Shown piece after piece: positions 9,604 through 22,410 of a stretch of DNA of 64,000 nucleotides. Position 1 is the stretch's first letter; each line of letters starts with the position of its first letter. A program made the translations under genes and the position numbers. This stretch comes from Epithemia pelagica. Lineage: Eukaryota > Bacillariophyta > Bacillariophyceae > Surirellales > Surirellaceae. Location of the stretch: the NCBI GenBank assembly GCA_946965045.2, contig OX337240.1, forward strand, positions 1,798,001 through 1,862,000. Reading direction: 5' to 3'. The notes below the pieces were generated by a model that was not told the origin of the DNA, searched no databases, and saw only the letters and a list, made by a program, of their open reading frames with translations.

Positions 9604-11319
9604 GCCAAAAACGTTGACGATGAAATTATGGCAGCAGTCAACTATCCTGCGATCTGCGACGTGTTGAAAATTGAATGAGCTCTGTAAGCATAATTCGACA
9701 TATTTTTCACCGGCAAATAGAGGTGTTGTTTGGTTTTCAACTGTGGGTTTAGGTTAAACTGTGTTTTCAGATTCAAGATTGCTTTCAGAAATTGTGAGAT
9801 CGGCAGCAAAACAGAATGTGTGAAAAGAGAGCAGAATCGGCGCGCGTGACGTACACTATAAAAATGCCAGACTGTAGAAATCTAGTGTGTGAATTACACA
9901 TTTGAATACCTGTTGATCTCAAGATTGAGACCACCCCAATCCATCATCCTCCTTTGGCAATTGGCATGGTACATGGTGCATCTCCCGACTTCCAACACGA
10001 AAACTCCCACCATCCAAAAGGTTTCGAGTTTCTCGAGTCTCCAACACTGGTTTGCCTAGTTATACTCCGACCAAAACTACTTGACGTGGTGGTTTCGGTC
10101 GAGACGAATGATCTGCTTGGATTGTCTCAAGACCCAGATCCACTCAAGACAGAGATGAGGAACTACACAGAAGTTTGGCTGCATACCGTGTCACTTGGTG
10201 GGTGCTTTTGTCTGGGCATCTGTTCTTGTTCTACAACGAGACAACCGTCTGCGGCGAAAGCAGACTCTCAAGAAAGGAAAAAAGCACTTGTCTCTCGAAA
10301 CATGGAGCTGTAAAATACAGCCGTGCATTATCAATGACTCCTTCCATGCTGCTTCTGACTATCTGACTCCTAGCTAGAGTACCTAGCTAGGTAATAGAAG
10401 TACTTAGGAGTAGCTATGACAAAACCGTTCACCATACTAGAGAGTTATCGGGTTTTTCTTCTCACCCCTCCCGATATGAGTTTCTTTCAGCTTCCTATCT
10501 TTAAAACAAAGTCATCCATTGGAAGAGAAGATAGAAGGAACTGCATGGTTGAGTAACCATAAAGTTAGGAGCACCTCACTGGGACGACGTTGAGCATCAG
10601 ATAGAGATCACATAGATAGCATATTTTAGTCCATTCAGTAAAATGACGTCACACGGGAATCGGGAACGCTTTTATGCGGCGCACTCTCTCATTGCAATTG
10701 TGGGAGGAATAGAATGTCAACCTTTTGGTGAGCACAAGGATTGCAGTGACAAGAACAAAGAAACCAAGTGCCGAGGCCAAGCGAGAGGACACCCACAACG
10801 AGTTGGCTGATCGGACTGGATGAGCCAGTTGTGAATCGCGAATGAAACGATTATAACGCTCATTTTTCTTTGAGTCGTTACACTCATCTTCCCGGAAAGT
10901 GAGAGCAACGACCGAGACGCTGCAGTTGCTGTTAAGCAGATATTAGATGCAAAAAACGGATCTGAGGCACACGCTCTCGTTTGGCTTCCACCTGGAGGAA
11001 GCAGGAAATAGTTGGAGGTCTCTTTGAAAACTCAGAGGGAATAGTGTTGCTGTATTCTTGTTTACTCATTGGTCAGTTCTACCGCAAGATCCATTTTTTC
11101 TCAACTCAGTGGTTTGCTTCGAATGTGATCCAGCTCAAGAAACTATACAGAAATAAGAAGTTGTATCTTGATAGCTCATTGTAGAGAAGCAGATATTTAT
11201 TCCAAGCGAGGTATCAGAGGCTGGCGATTCAAGAAATACAACTTTCTCAATTTCGCACCATTACAAGCTCAGAAACAAAGAAACAGCCCGCGACGAGGAC
11301 TTTTCGGATATCCAGCCAT
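9604..11319. other. Intergenic, 1.7 kb
   Basis: No supported gene. 10366-10416 holds a cluster of CTAGCTAG, CTAGGTA and TTAGGAGTAGCT words, of the kind seen elsewhere in this window. Confidence 0.5.
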
Positions 11320-14300
11320 TTGAGCCTTGAGTTGACCCATGTCCATGATAGCCATAACAACCAAGATTTGGGGTCTTCCTCCTTGGAATATTGGGGCGAC
11401 GGAACCTTGCGATCCATCGGCTTCTTTTCCTTTACCGGTCGTTTGGTCCTTCATCATCATAATATCAAAGAGAAAACAAAAGAAGATGAGGAGAAATCTA
11501 AAAACATGCACATGTCCAGGGACTTCCGCCCTGAGCACAACACCGATCCATTGAACAAACCTGTCGAAGTCAACCAAACGGACGAATCTCTGCAAGTACA
11601 ACGTGCTGAGCGAGCGTCTCAGTCTCAGGCCCCGCCGACTCCAGTTCCACCCAATGTTGTCAACCTTACAAGTGATGTGCAATGTCGTGACCTCGAGCTC
11701 ACAAAATCGTTGAGTGTTTTGGATGACGCAACGGCAAGCCGCTTTTCGGATGATATGGTTGGTGATAAGGACGGCGACGACAGCGGAGAGGAAGAAGAAA
11801 AGTCGAGCAAGGTGGAAATGCTACCAACAATCGAAGGTGCGACTCGGTTGGCAGTCGACATGGATGGTAAATCTCCTCTCAAGACTTCAAATTCGTCTTT
11901 GGAGAGGGTCGATCCCCCATTGTCGTTCCAACAAGCAACAGCACAGCTCAGAACGACTCCTCCAAGTGTTTCTACCGAGGTTGCGGCTTCTCCCCCGAAG
12001 TTTCTTGAGACGATGCCTTCCGCAAAAGAAACAGAGCCATCAGCACCAGCGACTCCAACCACAGTGTGGCGCAACAAGGTCAATCGTGTACGTCAAGTAT
12101 TGCGCGCCACCAATCCACCGCCGCGTGTCACCATTCCGGAAAGTTTGCGTTGGAAACGAAAGGAATCCCGAGATGCGTCGTCTACTGTGTCGACCATGAC
12201 TCCTTCTACAACGACGCGCTTGCACCAGTTATGTGCCTTGCCCCACGTTACCCTGGATGAATTGATGGAATGCACCAATCATTTTCCTCAGGCTATTACC
12301 ACCCTGGATACTCAAGGACGATATCCGCTGCATATACTGGGTGATAATGAAACTCTCATTACATCTTCCTTATCAGGACGTGATGTTGCCACCATATTTG
12401 CTGGACATTTGATGAATGAGTTTCCTTCGGCTATCATTGTGACGGATCACGATGGATTTTTGCCCTTTGCGCGTATCGTAGCTGACTGGATTGATTGGGC
12501 ACATGATAGAGAGAAGCCAGAGGATCAAGAACAAGAAGCCCAAGAGCAGCGTTCCCGGCAACAACGGCCACAGTCATCAAAACATGACACTAAATTTACC
12601 GGTGATGACGGAAGTGCCGATCGTGACAGTTCCAACATGAGCTCTGGTTTGAATACGGAACGCCAAACATTCGGTGTAGTCACCCGCCTCACCTCTAAAA
12701 ATGAATATTACAGTACCCGTAAAGGTCTGTTTTCAGGACGGGGAAGCCACCACTCCACTGGGACCCGACGTACTAGCAATGCAAATGACAGTGATGGTTG
12801 TCACAGAGCCTCTCCTAGTGCTGGAAGAACTCAATATTGGCAGTTGGGAAGCTTCCACCGACGACTTTTTCCTCGCCTGGAATCGTGGGAAGAGGTGGAG
12901 TGGTGTTTTGCAATGATGTCCACAGCATTTGATATTTTGACTCGTTCTCAAAACGCTTCTTCAGCAACAACGTTTCCATATACTTCTCTCAGTCCTCCCG
13001 GCACCCCCACCCGACGAAACACGACCAGAGTCCAGCAAGTGCCGTATGCCAATGCATTAGATTCGTCGCAGTCATCATCAGCACATCATTCTTCGGTCTG
13101 CGATCAACAGAATTCGCAGAAGGACCCGACGCGATCGACGAAGAAGGCGATACCGAAGAGAAATGGTTCTACGGTCTTTGTGGAAACCATTGCACAGAAG
13201 ATGCCCAGGCTTCTCTCCACAGTTTTCTTGGTGGATGATGACGGAAGGAACTCTAGAGAACGCCTGTTGGAAACGTTGATTGTTCGTCGCTTATTATTGT
13301 GTCCTCAAACGGTTGGAATGTGGATTATCGAAATGCTTAATCATGGAGGCTCGCCAGCCAAACGGGCGGTGGATTACCTGGAGCTTGTGTCACGTGTATC
13401 TGTGGAAGACTATACAGGAAGTTACGGGGACGTTCATTCTAGCGACATGGAATCCTTCAATAAAGACCGACAAGATGTCTTTGAAGCTGTCGGATCGTTG
13501 AGAGGCACGATTGCTTCCTTGATCTCACTTGATTTGAGGGAAACGGAACGAGCAGCTTCCAGCGCTGTAATTTGGCATACCATGAATCAAAAACTGAGCC
13601 GTCCATTTGTGCTGGGTCTTGTTCTCATTGATTTGCTTCTTCATGTGATATTGATGGTGGCATTCCGTCCCATTGCGAACCTTTCTGCTGAACTTACTCA
13701 ACTTGGTGTAGACCCATCCGGAGTGGTTTATCTCATTTCGATACACTATCTGTTACTGAAAAGTTGCGAAGCATGGGTGCTCTTCACTGTATCGCCTTTG
13801 GCGCTTCGAGCGTACTTCGGCAACATGTGGACACTCTTTGACTCGGTTTGAACAATTTTAACCTTATGGGCTACTGTCTGGTACGAGAAATCCAAGGAGG
13901 GCGAATACCACAATGGTCTGAATGCTCTGGTGACTGGCATATTGTGGGTGAAAGTACTAGGCTTTCTTAAAGTCGTCAACAAGGAAATGTCTACATTCAT
14001 TCTCGCTCTGACACAGATTCTTCATGATATTCGTTTATTCATGGTGTTGCTGGTGATATGCGTAATCATGTTCGGGGACATGTTTTACATTGCAATCAGC
14101 ACAAAAGACGATGGTGCATTCTGCAAAAATATCGAAACGGCCGAGGACTTTGACTCTGGAACCATTGATGACTTTTGTGATTCGACATTTGCTTCATATC
14201 TTCGAGTTTATGTAAGTGCGTTGGGAGACAACCCCACATAAGTGATCAAGAGCAACTGATTTTACATGCCTCTTTTTTCTGAACAGAGCATGCTTCTGGG

Positions 14301-15267
14301 CGACTTTGAACTAGATGATCTGACCGAGACAAGTGGGACTATTGCTCTATTCATTATTTTCACTGTATTTGGTGTGATCATTCTGCTTAATGTGTTAATT
14401 GCCATAATTTCGGACTCGTATGAAAGAGCGACCATGAGCGGGACGCTGCTCTTCGGACGTGCTCGAGTTTTGTACGTGGCACAAAACGAAGCCTTGGAGA
14501 GATTTCTACAACCTCGTGGTCAACCCGGTTCCACCTCGGCCTATGCGGCTCTTGATACTGAAAACAGTCGCCACAAAAAGGCACGTCAAGCGACGCGATG
14601 GACGATGCTCCTTGCCATTGTGGGAACGGCCATTTATGCATTGTTGTTTATGGTGGGATTATGTATTACCTTGGCACAAAACGAAAGTTGGTTCAGCTTT
14701 TGCCTCGGTAAGTTGTCATGCATAATGGAGGATGTTCACGCGAGGACTTCACACTTCTCTTGACACTCATTACTGCTGGGTGGACTTATCCTATGCCTGT
14801 AGCACTTGGTGTTGTTCTCGTTTTGCTATGTGCTCTCTGGGTTGTCGTGACCTTCATACTGGACGGAATCCTTCGAGATTTACTTCCAGAGGCAGCGGAG
14901 CGTGTCTACGACTTGATTGGTACCATAAACAATGCCATTGTACGTGTGATCTCCAATTTCTTATTTGGGTTGAACAAACAAAAGGTCCCAACAATTGGTG
15001 CCAATGGAGCGACTGAGGAGGAATGGAATGGTCGTGTCAAGTATTTGGAGACTGTTTTGGAACGGTTGGTTGCTGAGACTAAGGTTGAACTCAAATCTGA
15101 GATATTAGAAATGAGAACGGTAAGTGTGCCGTTAAATCATTCACGATACTGAAGACAAAAATTGATTCATACTTTCGTTGACAAAGTGTTCCTCACACAG
15201 CTTTATTGATATAAAACAGGAGGTTCAGGAAATTCATGAGCACGTAACGACGACATGGGATAAATAG
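11320..15267 (+). CDS. TRP/polycystin-like cation channel, four exons, internal TGA
   Basis: Exons 11320-14211, 14287-14707, 14803-15119 and 15220-15267; all introns are GT-AG and phases match (0, 1, 0), giving about 1225 codons. The N-terminal 600 residues are low-complexity plus a degenerate ankyrin-like stretch (RLHQLCALPHVTLDELME). Membrane part: S1 near 763-782, S2 near 803-825, S3 (MWTLFDSV then TILTLWATVWYE), S4-S5, a pore-like LRVYSMLLGDFEL built across intron 1, and S6 with NVLIAIISDSYE. Two more hydrophobic segments and a coiled coil follow. This layout fits TRP/polycystin-type channels. A TGA at 13849-13851 lies inside S3 in the same frame, so as printed the protein stops at 843. 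A TGG-to-TGA change or base-call error is the simplest cause; readthrough is possible. It is a paralogue of the gene at 1-1120. Confidence 0.75.
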
Positions 15268-17456
15268 TTCCTCGATACGATGCAGTGGTGGTTGGTGGTG
15301 AGATTGTGATGAAGTGAGATGCAGTCGTAGCCATGCTATTTGCGGAGGAATGTTAGTATCCTATGAACTATTGATACCAAGAGAGCACGGACTGACACGA
15401 CTGTGGAGATAACTGAACACTTGATTGCGGGAAATTGAGGATATTCTTTGTCAGCAGCTTATGCTGCGGCGACTTGGCAAAAGAATATTCATTCTTAATG
15501 GCGGTGGAACAATGAGATTGCAGATCGTGATGCTCACCTCAAATTCAGAATTGATGATCAGCATGTTAAAGAATCAACAGGGCCCTTAATATGAATGACA
15601 TACGGGAACTGTTCGGAGGAGAAAAGGTAATGATCTGGTGGGAAATTCCCAACATATCTTGCAATGAACAACGGCTGTATCTGAAGCCTGTCTGTATGTT
15701 GTTATCAAGAGAATCAATGGCACTAACACTTGCCTATCATCGGTCACAGATTCGGTCACTTTAACTTCGAGGCTTTCTAAAGAGATGAAATGCGTTGACC
15801 CATCTTCCTACCTAGTCATGGGTGATGAGTTGCGAGTGGATCAGAACAACCGTCGTGGCACTGAGCGTTTTGCGTGATTGTGAGCTACATTGGTATGTTT
15901 GCTGCCAAATACCAAGCACCTCGTCTTTCGACCCAAACACCTGTTAATCTAACATCTTCTCAACATCATCTCTGTTCTTGGCATCATGATTACCAAGAAT
16001 GCCAGTGATCGCCCCATGGTGTGCCCAACCATTCAAAGGCGTTGTATCGTCTCCCGGAAGACTGACAGAAGACAGAAACGCTTGGCTCATTCCAGAATGC
16101 GAATTCGCATACGTTGCACTCAATGCCTATCCCTTTTGCCTTTTGTTCCAGATGTTTCTCGCACTCGTACTGGAGTTCAAGTCACGCTCTGTTTCTGAGT
16201 TAAGATCTATTCATTTTTTTACGGCCTATGACCGTTTAGGATCTGTAAGCAGTAAACAGTTGTTTTTCGACAACAAAGTGCTTCTTTTATGTTCTGACGA
16301 ACCTCTGCACAGAGACCAGTGACCCAGCAGACTTTGTGTCTACCTACAGCGATGAGGATGGGAATTGGAAAGGGAGGTTGGAGTTCCGCTATGGCTGATC
16401 GAAGTCCATAGCTGCGGATAGGATAGAGGGCTCTAGGAGTACAATAGTGGTGATGATCTTGTCGACCTACTCCTAGATCTAGAGGAGTAGTCCACAGTCC
16501 ACAAACAGGACAAACCACAACAGCCAAAGGGTCACCCCCCCAAAAGTCCCCAGTCGTGCCCTCTTTTCCACACAGCACACAGCATTTAAGGCGCATTCAC
16601 CCATTCACATTCACATCAGAGAACTAGGTACTCGTACGTACGAGTACTCCTACGAGTAATACTCGTACTCGTAATAACTAATGGATCTTACCCATGACAC
16701 TAGCATTGAGTATCCGATGACCATTGCATCTGGGGGCATGAAAGTTTTAATATTCCCCCAAATGCCGAGATGCCTGGGCATAAAGTCGATGAATCTTGGG
16801 GCAATATGGATCTGTGATGGTAGTTATGGATGTGTCATCACTTGAAGCTCAGTAACCATTAAGGAAAGGAAAGACCACAAGACGGTAGGGAATTTCTGGT
16901 ATTCCCTTAACTACTCCTAATAATGTTTCTTGTTTCTGGCCGTCGAACAGCATAGACGTGGTAGCTTCATAGACCCCCACTCCGCACTCGCCATCTCCAT
17001 TCTCCATTGTAGAAAGAGAGTAAAGACAGACGGAAACTGCGGACACCAAAACCCGAACCATTTCATCTTCATGGGATCCACAATAAATAATAATGGGACA
17101 AAAAAAGAGAGAACAAGAAGGCCGTCTGGGTCTGGGGTCTGGGTCTGGGTGTGTGGAGTCTGGAGTGTGGTGGAGAGCGGAGAGCGGAGAGTGGAGAGTG
17201 GAGAAGAGTGGGATTGGACCTTGACCCGTGACTGTGACTGTGGTCCGTGTGGCGCTTTTCCGCCTCTCTGTTTTTGTGTTGGTCTTTTGGCCGTCACGGC
17301 CATGAGGAGCAACGACTCTGAGCAACCGACCAACATGGCCGAAATAGCACTCCAGATGTTTCTAAAACAACTTAATGTTTATCTTTAAAATGAGCAGCTA
17401 GGATCATCAAATTGTCCAAAAACTGGTAGGCACCATGTTTCGCTTCGTCTAAATCT
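15268..17456. other. Intergenic, 2.2 kb
   Basis: No intact gene. A possible metallophosphoesterase remnant lies at 15944-16078. 16430-16500 and 16625-16680 are dense in CTAGGAGTA and TACGAGTACT words. 17110-17220 is an alternating GTCTGG/GGAGAG simple-sequence stretch. Confidence 0.5.
15944..16078 (-). pseudogene. Possible remnant of a metallophosphoesterase gene
   Basis: A 44-codon stretch reads NGWAHHGAITGILGNHDAK followed by NRDDVEKMLD and a stop. GNHD is the metal-binding motif of calcineurin-like phosphoesterases and purple acid phosphatases, and the flanking pattern resembles that family. Frames on either side are broken by stops. This rests on one short motif and may be chance. Confidence 0.2.
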
Positions 17457-18110
17457 CTAGTAGTAGGTTTGGGCACTTTGTCCTCGTTGTGCCATGCTGT
17501 TGTTCCCTTCTGCTCGTCGGCGCATGATTTCTGCTTGCCATTTAAAGAGTTCATCAAAGGTGAATCCCAATCCAACTCCTCCATTTTCTCCAACGCCGTT
17601 ACCAGCGCCCGCAAAATGTCCATTTCGTTCGTGATGGGGTGCATTCTCAATCGGACTGACAGTCTTGCAACTGGGGCAAAGTACATAGGAAGCGTCCTGA
17701 ATGCAGCAGAGTTCTAACGAGCAGGCAAAGCAAACAACTGGGATATGAAAATCATGTTCGATGCAACTCCACGTTTCTTGTGCTCCACGAAGTCGAGCAT
17801 AGACGCCTGGTCCCAGTTCCACCATGGTGTCATTCGATGGATTCCGTGCCGGACGATGTGGTTGTGGCGGACCTCCTCCACCTCCTCCTCCATAGGCAGC
17901 TTGTTTCCGGGCTATAACATCATCGTAGGCTGAATCATAAAAGCTGGTGGGTGCATGATTTCTCCGACCTGCGGGATGCCGGCGATTCCGCTCCATCATA
18001 CAATCGTCTAGGGCAGACTGTCGCGGTGGTTGTGGCGGCTCTCCCATATTTTGTCCTCGACCTTGATGTTGATGGTGTGGGTGATGGTTGTAATAGTTGT
18101 CGTAGCTCAT
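17457..18110 (-). CDS. Small protein with a four-Cys zinc-binding-like site
   Basis: The ATG at 18110 (MSYDNYYNHH) is preferred over an upstream in-frame ATG at 18356, because the extra segment looks like untranslated leader. Product about 217 residues. The N-terminus is His/Gln/Gly/Pro-rich (HHPHHQHQGRG, a GGGGGGG run). The centre, from PGVYARLRGAQETWSCIEHD, is well structured, with Cys residues at CFACSLELCC and CPSC suggesting a zinc ribbon. The C-terminus has FDELFKWQAEIMRRRAEG. I do not recognise a named family; the central block looks like a conserved stramenopile domain. No membrane segment or signal peptide is seen. Confidence 0.6.
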   Translation of the reverse strand: MSYDNYYNHHPHHQHQGRGQNMGEPPQPPRQSALDDCMMERNRRHPAGRRNHAPTSFYDSAYDDVIARKQAAYGGGGGGGPPQPHRPARNPSNDTMVELGPGVYARLRGAQETWSCIEHDFHIPVVCFACSLELCCIQDASYVLCPSCKTVSPIENAPHHERNGHFAGAGNGVGENGGVGLGFTFDELFKWQAEIMRRRAEGNNSMAQRGQSAQTYY

Positions 18111-19151
18111 GGTCGTGTGTTGTTCTTGTAGTTGATCTTGTACAACAATGCTTCGATGTTCGATGTGACGAGATGCGAAATAATGGTCCGAACACAAACA
18201 CAAACCAGGGGGAAGGGGGGCAGTCTGCAGTCTGCGCACAGCGCATCTGGTTTCTGGTCGCGCCCCTTTACTTCCATGTTGAACACCGCGGGATCTAATG
18301 GTGAAAGGAGCAAAGTATGATGTTTTTCGTGCGGAAACTTTGGCAGTGACTCCCAAATTCCTTTGGGGGCGACGGGAGTTCTGTGTGGGAGTCGAGACAT
18401 GTGGTGGGAGTCGCGAGATTTGTCCTGAATCTGAGTCCCGTGGGTGGGGTCGAAAGCTGTCGAACGCCTCCTTTTCAGCTTAGTACTTCGTACGAGTACA
18501 ATACAAAATCCTCCATGGAGTGGTCGTACTCGTATGTCCGGCAGTTGTCACACAGGGCTATTAAAGCCATAAAGTCCCTACCAATTGCAGCCTCCAGTGC
18601 AAACGAGCGCGGAGGTACGACTACCGCTCAAAATAATCGAAATTCTGTGAGGAAACAGAAACCATCAAAGAGTAAGTAGTAAGTCAACTGACAAAATATT
18701 TTCTCTACTGACGACAGTCTTTTCAGTTGACACTTGACACTCTACTATTGTATTGTACTCGTACTGGTACATCAAAGGGCATAATAATATATTTTATTAT
18801 TACAGGTTCCAGGTTCCGGTTGTCTTCCGGAGATGACAGACAGCAGACAGAGTCCCCCAGTCCCCATTCCCCCATTATTATTATTGGGCCACAAAACTCG
18901 TTGGGAAATGGGATTACACAATCACCACACAAAACACAAAACCGAAGCTTGAGGCAAGAAACAACACTAGAAAATGAAAGACCTCAAGAAAGCGCATGTG
19001 GAACAGAAGATGATGATGGACAGACGACACGAGATGAGAGATGAGAACAGAGCTGTTAGAGGTTAGAGGATCTTGAGCTGCGGAATTTCAGGCGTTCTTT
19101 TTCGGAAATAGATTTCGCACTTCGTCCATCCTTACTTTCTTTGTGTCTTTT
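18111..19151. other. Intergenic left of the YR retrotransposon
   Basis: No supported gene. TACGAGTAC-type words occur at 18484-18535 and 18750-18775. Confidence 0.5.
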
Positions 19152-19301
19152 GGGCCCCCCGACGCCTCCTCCCATATTCGAACAGAGTTTTCCTGTCTAC
19201 GTAGCTTCGGATTCTTTGCTGGTAACCTCAAGAGTTTTAATGGTGTGTTCACCACCAGTTCGAACTTGAGCCTCGTGGACTTTCAATCCCCCCAAACCCA
19301 A
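19152..19301 (-). repeat. Terminal direct repeat of the YR element (3' side)
   Basis: 150 bp starting GGGCCCCCCGACGCC and ending CCCCAAACCCAA, identical to 27952-28101 except for one base at 19191 (T versus C). It lacks TG...CA ends, unlike a classical LTR. Confidence 0.92.
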
Positions 19302-19748
19302 TGCACGCCGACCTTGGGCCCTTCCTCGTAGCCATCCAAGCAAGAGATCCCTCGCAGCCAAAGATACAAGGCGAACAAACAGATGAAACAACTCAATAAC
19401 TTAAACAAATTAGATTCTCGCGATCATAATCATATGATTAGATCGTGTTGTGGGGGGAAGGCGACACCTTCTCCACTCAGGGCCAAAGCCGGTGTTCTGT
19501 AACCAGCTAAGGGTACCAATTTATCAGCCACGGGTAAATGAACCATGTCGAGACTCCTGTTTGTTCCCCTGGATTCCCCCAACGCAATCAGGTAGCACCA
19601 TGCAATCGCAAAGGGGGCAAGGGACAGCAGACTGTGACGGAACAAACCCATAAACCAACAATCAAGAAGAGAAAACGCCTTGCCATGTCGGCTTTCTCTC
19701 AACTTGTAGGAACCAAAACCCCCTCCACCAAGAATCTCGACTGGGCAA

Positions 19749-21378
19749 TCACATGGACCGAGTGTACCTCAATAACGGACCCACAAGCAAGTTTAGATCG
19801 GCATACATGTGGTCTATCCTGGCTCCTGGCTTGTTTGTGCCCGCATTTTCTTTCGTTCTCCAGCGGTTGACTGTATCAACGTCTGGAGTGGCAACGCCAA
19901 TTTCTTTGGCTCTCGTATTTGATCCTCTCCGGAAGGATCGAAAGACTGCGTATCTTGATATTATGTCCTCTTCGTCTTTGATGGCAGCAAGCGGGAATGT
20001 CGTCCAAAGCTCTTGACGTGATGGGGGTCCCATTGCGATTGAGCATCAATGGTCCCGACCATCGTCCTATCTCCTGGGACAGGCAAACTGCCCGATTTAT
20101 CCATCGTCTTATCTTTATTCCACTGCTGGTCTCGTCGCAACATGGCAAAAGGTGTGAGCGTTCGATGTGCTCTCCTTTGAACTGCCCCCACAACCCAACC
20201 ACAATACAGTTTCGTTGCCTGTAAAGATCCATGTATTTTACAAGCGCATTCAAGTCCAGCAGCAAACCCTCCGGGCCTCGTAACGACAAAACGTATGACG
20301 TAGCAAAGAAGGTGCCAGCAAGAACAAGGAAGAACGCGTCGTGTTCTTCTCGGTTCTCCACAATCTCCTCTTCGATTGAGCCCAACAAGGCTTGCATTAG
20401 TTCACTGGTGGTCACAGCCTGATCAGGTCGCCAGTCTTGGCCCATTCGACGTCGACATCCTTCCACAAATCTGGAGAACCATAACGAACCGCTCTCATCC
20501 TGACCCATTCGGGAAAAGGCCTTTCCATTGTTGTCTGTAAGCACCAACGGATGGCCGTTTACCAACGTAGAAGCCGTTGCCCTCACATGATTTGAATAGG
20601 TAGAGCAAAATTTTCGTATTGTATCAAACTGCTTTCTGTCTCGATGATACTTTCCTTGATCCAACGACGCATCCAGCATTAGGAAAGCCACATGATAGCC
20701 ACAATGGTCGTAATTTGGGAAAGGACCAGGGCTTCTGAAGGGTCCGAATGGAATCCCAACTTTCTTGGATTTTTCTATCATCATTTTTGCATTCCTCGTG
20801 TTCTGCATGACCGTACTCGTAGCCCTGCTCCAAAAGGCGTCCAAGTTCATTTGTCTTATGCAGGTGAGAAGGTACTGGTCTTTTAGGTTTTGCGAGTCAG
20901 GCTCCTCTTGTCGCAGTTTCCGGAACACGCACAAATCGCATTCGAACGGCGTGACCATGTGATCGCCGGCTCGTGCTTGATTGAAATCCTCCCGACGGTC
21001 TCTGGTGCGACTCCTCCAAGTCTCAGCCACCAGACGGTCTTGATCCGATTCTTCTACCATGGTGTTCCGCGACGCGACGTAGAACCGGTCATCGTCGCTC
21101 AAAGAATAACACCCTGGACACCATGCGCTCCGACATGGAGCGCATTTTCCAACACTGTACGCAAAATTTGCGCAGAAGATCCCGTCCCCCCACGGGATCT
21201 TCTTTCCACATTTTCCGCAATTTCCGATCCATTGAGAACATCTTCGGTGTTCCTCGGAGTTGCCATGGCTGTGACCTGATAAAAGGAAAAACAAAACGAT
21301 TAGAGGTTCGAAGTTTCCTACAGGCCAAAACGAAGTTCCCGCTGGAATTTCCGGCACAAGGTCGCAAGCCTTGTGCAA
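19749..21378 (-). pseudogene. Tyrosine recombinase of the YR element, frameshifted
   Basis: The first frame (21378 to about 20010) has a Cys-rich N-terminus (NCGKCGKKIP, CAPCRSAWCPGC, then TPFECDLCVFRKL) and a helical core. It reaches YVLSLRGPEGLLLDL, which fits the first catalytic Arg box. At about 20010, within TCACGTCAAGAGC on the coding strand, a +1 shift is needed to enter the frame ending at 19749. That frame carries SFRRGSNTRAKEIGV, VNRWRT and DHMYAD, which fit the second Arg box and the Tyr nucleophile region. The enzyme would cut and rejoin a circular cDNA into the target. As printed, the catalytic C-terminus is out of frame. The start at 21378 is uncertain. Confidence 0.7.
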
Positions 21379-21411
21379 TTGTTTAAACCACTTAGGTGTA
21401 AGTAAGCGTTG

Positions 21412-22410
21412 TCACAAGAAGACGTGCATGGAAGACTGACGCTTATGACGGGCTTTTCGAAGCTCTTCTAAAGCCACGTCTGCTCCTCCCGGGGGAGGAG
21501 CCCATACGAAATGTCCTGGCCGAAGGATTGGCAGGGACAGATCGTTATGATCCGACGGGAGCGTCCATCCCCTGATGTCATGGCCAGTGGTGAACCAATC
21601 CATGGGGGTTAGGAGCTCCGTCTTGGCACCCAACCAAGATCGGACCCATTCAAAGAGAGTATCTGACATTTGGATAGGAGTTTTGTGAAGGGGGATGTAG
21701 GACAGCATAGGCGACCCTGCCATCACCCCTTCATTCAATCCGTCAACTCCAACAGCGATCATCCGTTTACCCGAGACGTGAGAAATGTGGAGTCTCAAGG
21801 CATGCTTCATCTCTAGTCGCCTCAAACGGATTACGAGGTCTAGGAGTTTTGGGCTGGACGACGACCCCTTATAGAAACACCTTTCCACCGTGGAATTATC
21901 GGTGAAGAAGAATACTTCCGTGGAATCAAGTTGGCCTGTTGTTGCTTCTTCCTCGAGCGACTCAACACAGTTGGTAAACTCTTTCCAGTTGGAGGATTCT
22001 TCAACAATGATGTCTCTTCCCCAGACGCCCACTCTGTAGGACAATTTCTTCTGTGGCAACTGGAAGGCCGCGCCGAATCCGCATCCCGACGCGTCTCCAC
22101 AACCAAACAAGGCCACGTAAACGGACGAAGCTCTCACTTGGACCTTTGGAGGCTCTTCTTCCACGAGCATCGCTGCCAGCGCTTTGACATCCGACTTGAG
22201 ACGCGGAACAGCTTTCACTGACTTGTGTGGATTTTCCGAACGCACTTTCGTCCCCTTTGTATCCTGCATGGACGGTTCGCTTTCCTCGTCCTCTTCTAGG
22301 AAACCACACAAGGTATTAACCTCGGCATGCAAGAGTTTCCTGCAACTGAGATATCCATTCTCTTGTCGAAAGCTTCCAGCCATCCCCGTTCCGGCCCGGC
22401 CGCCAGACAT
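21412..22410 (-). pseudogene. RNase H part of the YR element polyprotein
   Basis: About 332 codons. The RNase H acidic positions are visible in order: GDASGCGFGAAF (D), NWKEFTNCVESLEE (E), VFFFTDNSTVERCFYKG (D) and HISHVSGKRMIAVGVDGLN (D). This pattern is typical of the RNase H that follows the RT in DIRS-like elements. The first 30 codons overlap the end of the RT frame (22316-22410), and a -1 type indel there separates the two domains. A C-terminal domain follows (PMDWFTTGHDIRGWTLP). Part of a longer original ORF. Confidence 0.75.

Noticed and set aside
9954-10313. 119-codon plus-strand open frame
   Set aside because: No family resemblance, no splice partners, biased composition.
13846-13890. 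Intron that would remove the TGA in the channel gene
   Set aside because: The only GT...AG pair here is about 40 nt with a GTTTGA donor and would delete S3 residues; not credible.
16219-16596. 125-codon minus-strand frame with several Cys residues
   Set aside because: The Cys pairs look zinc-finger-like, but the frame spans simple CTAGGAGTA-type DNA and lacks any coherent domain.
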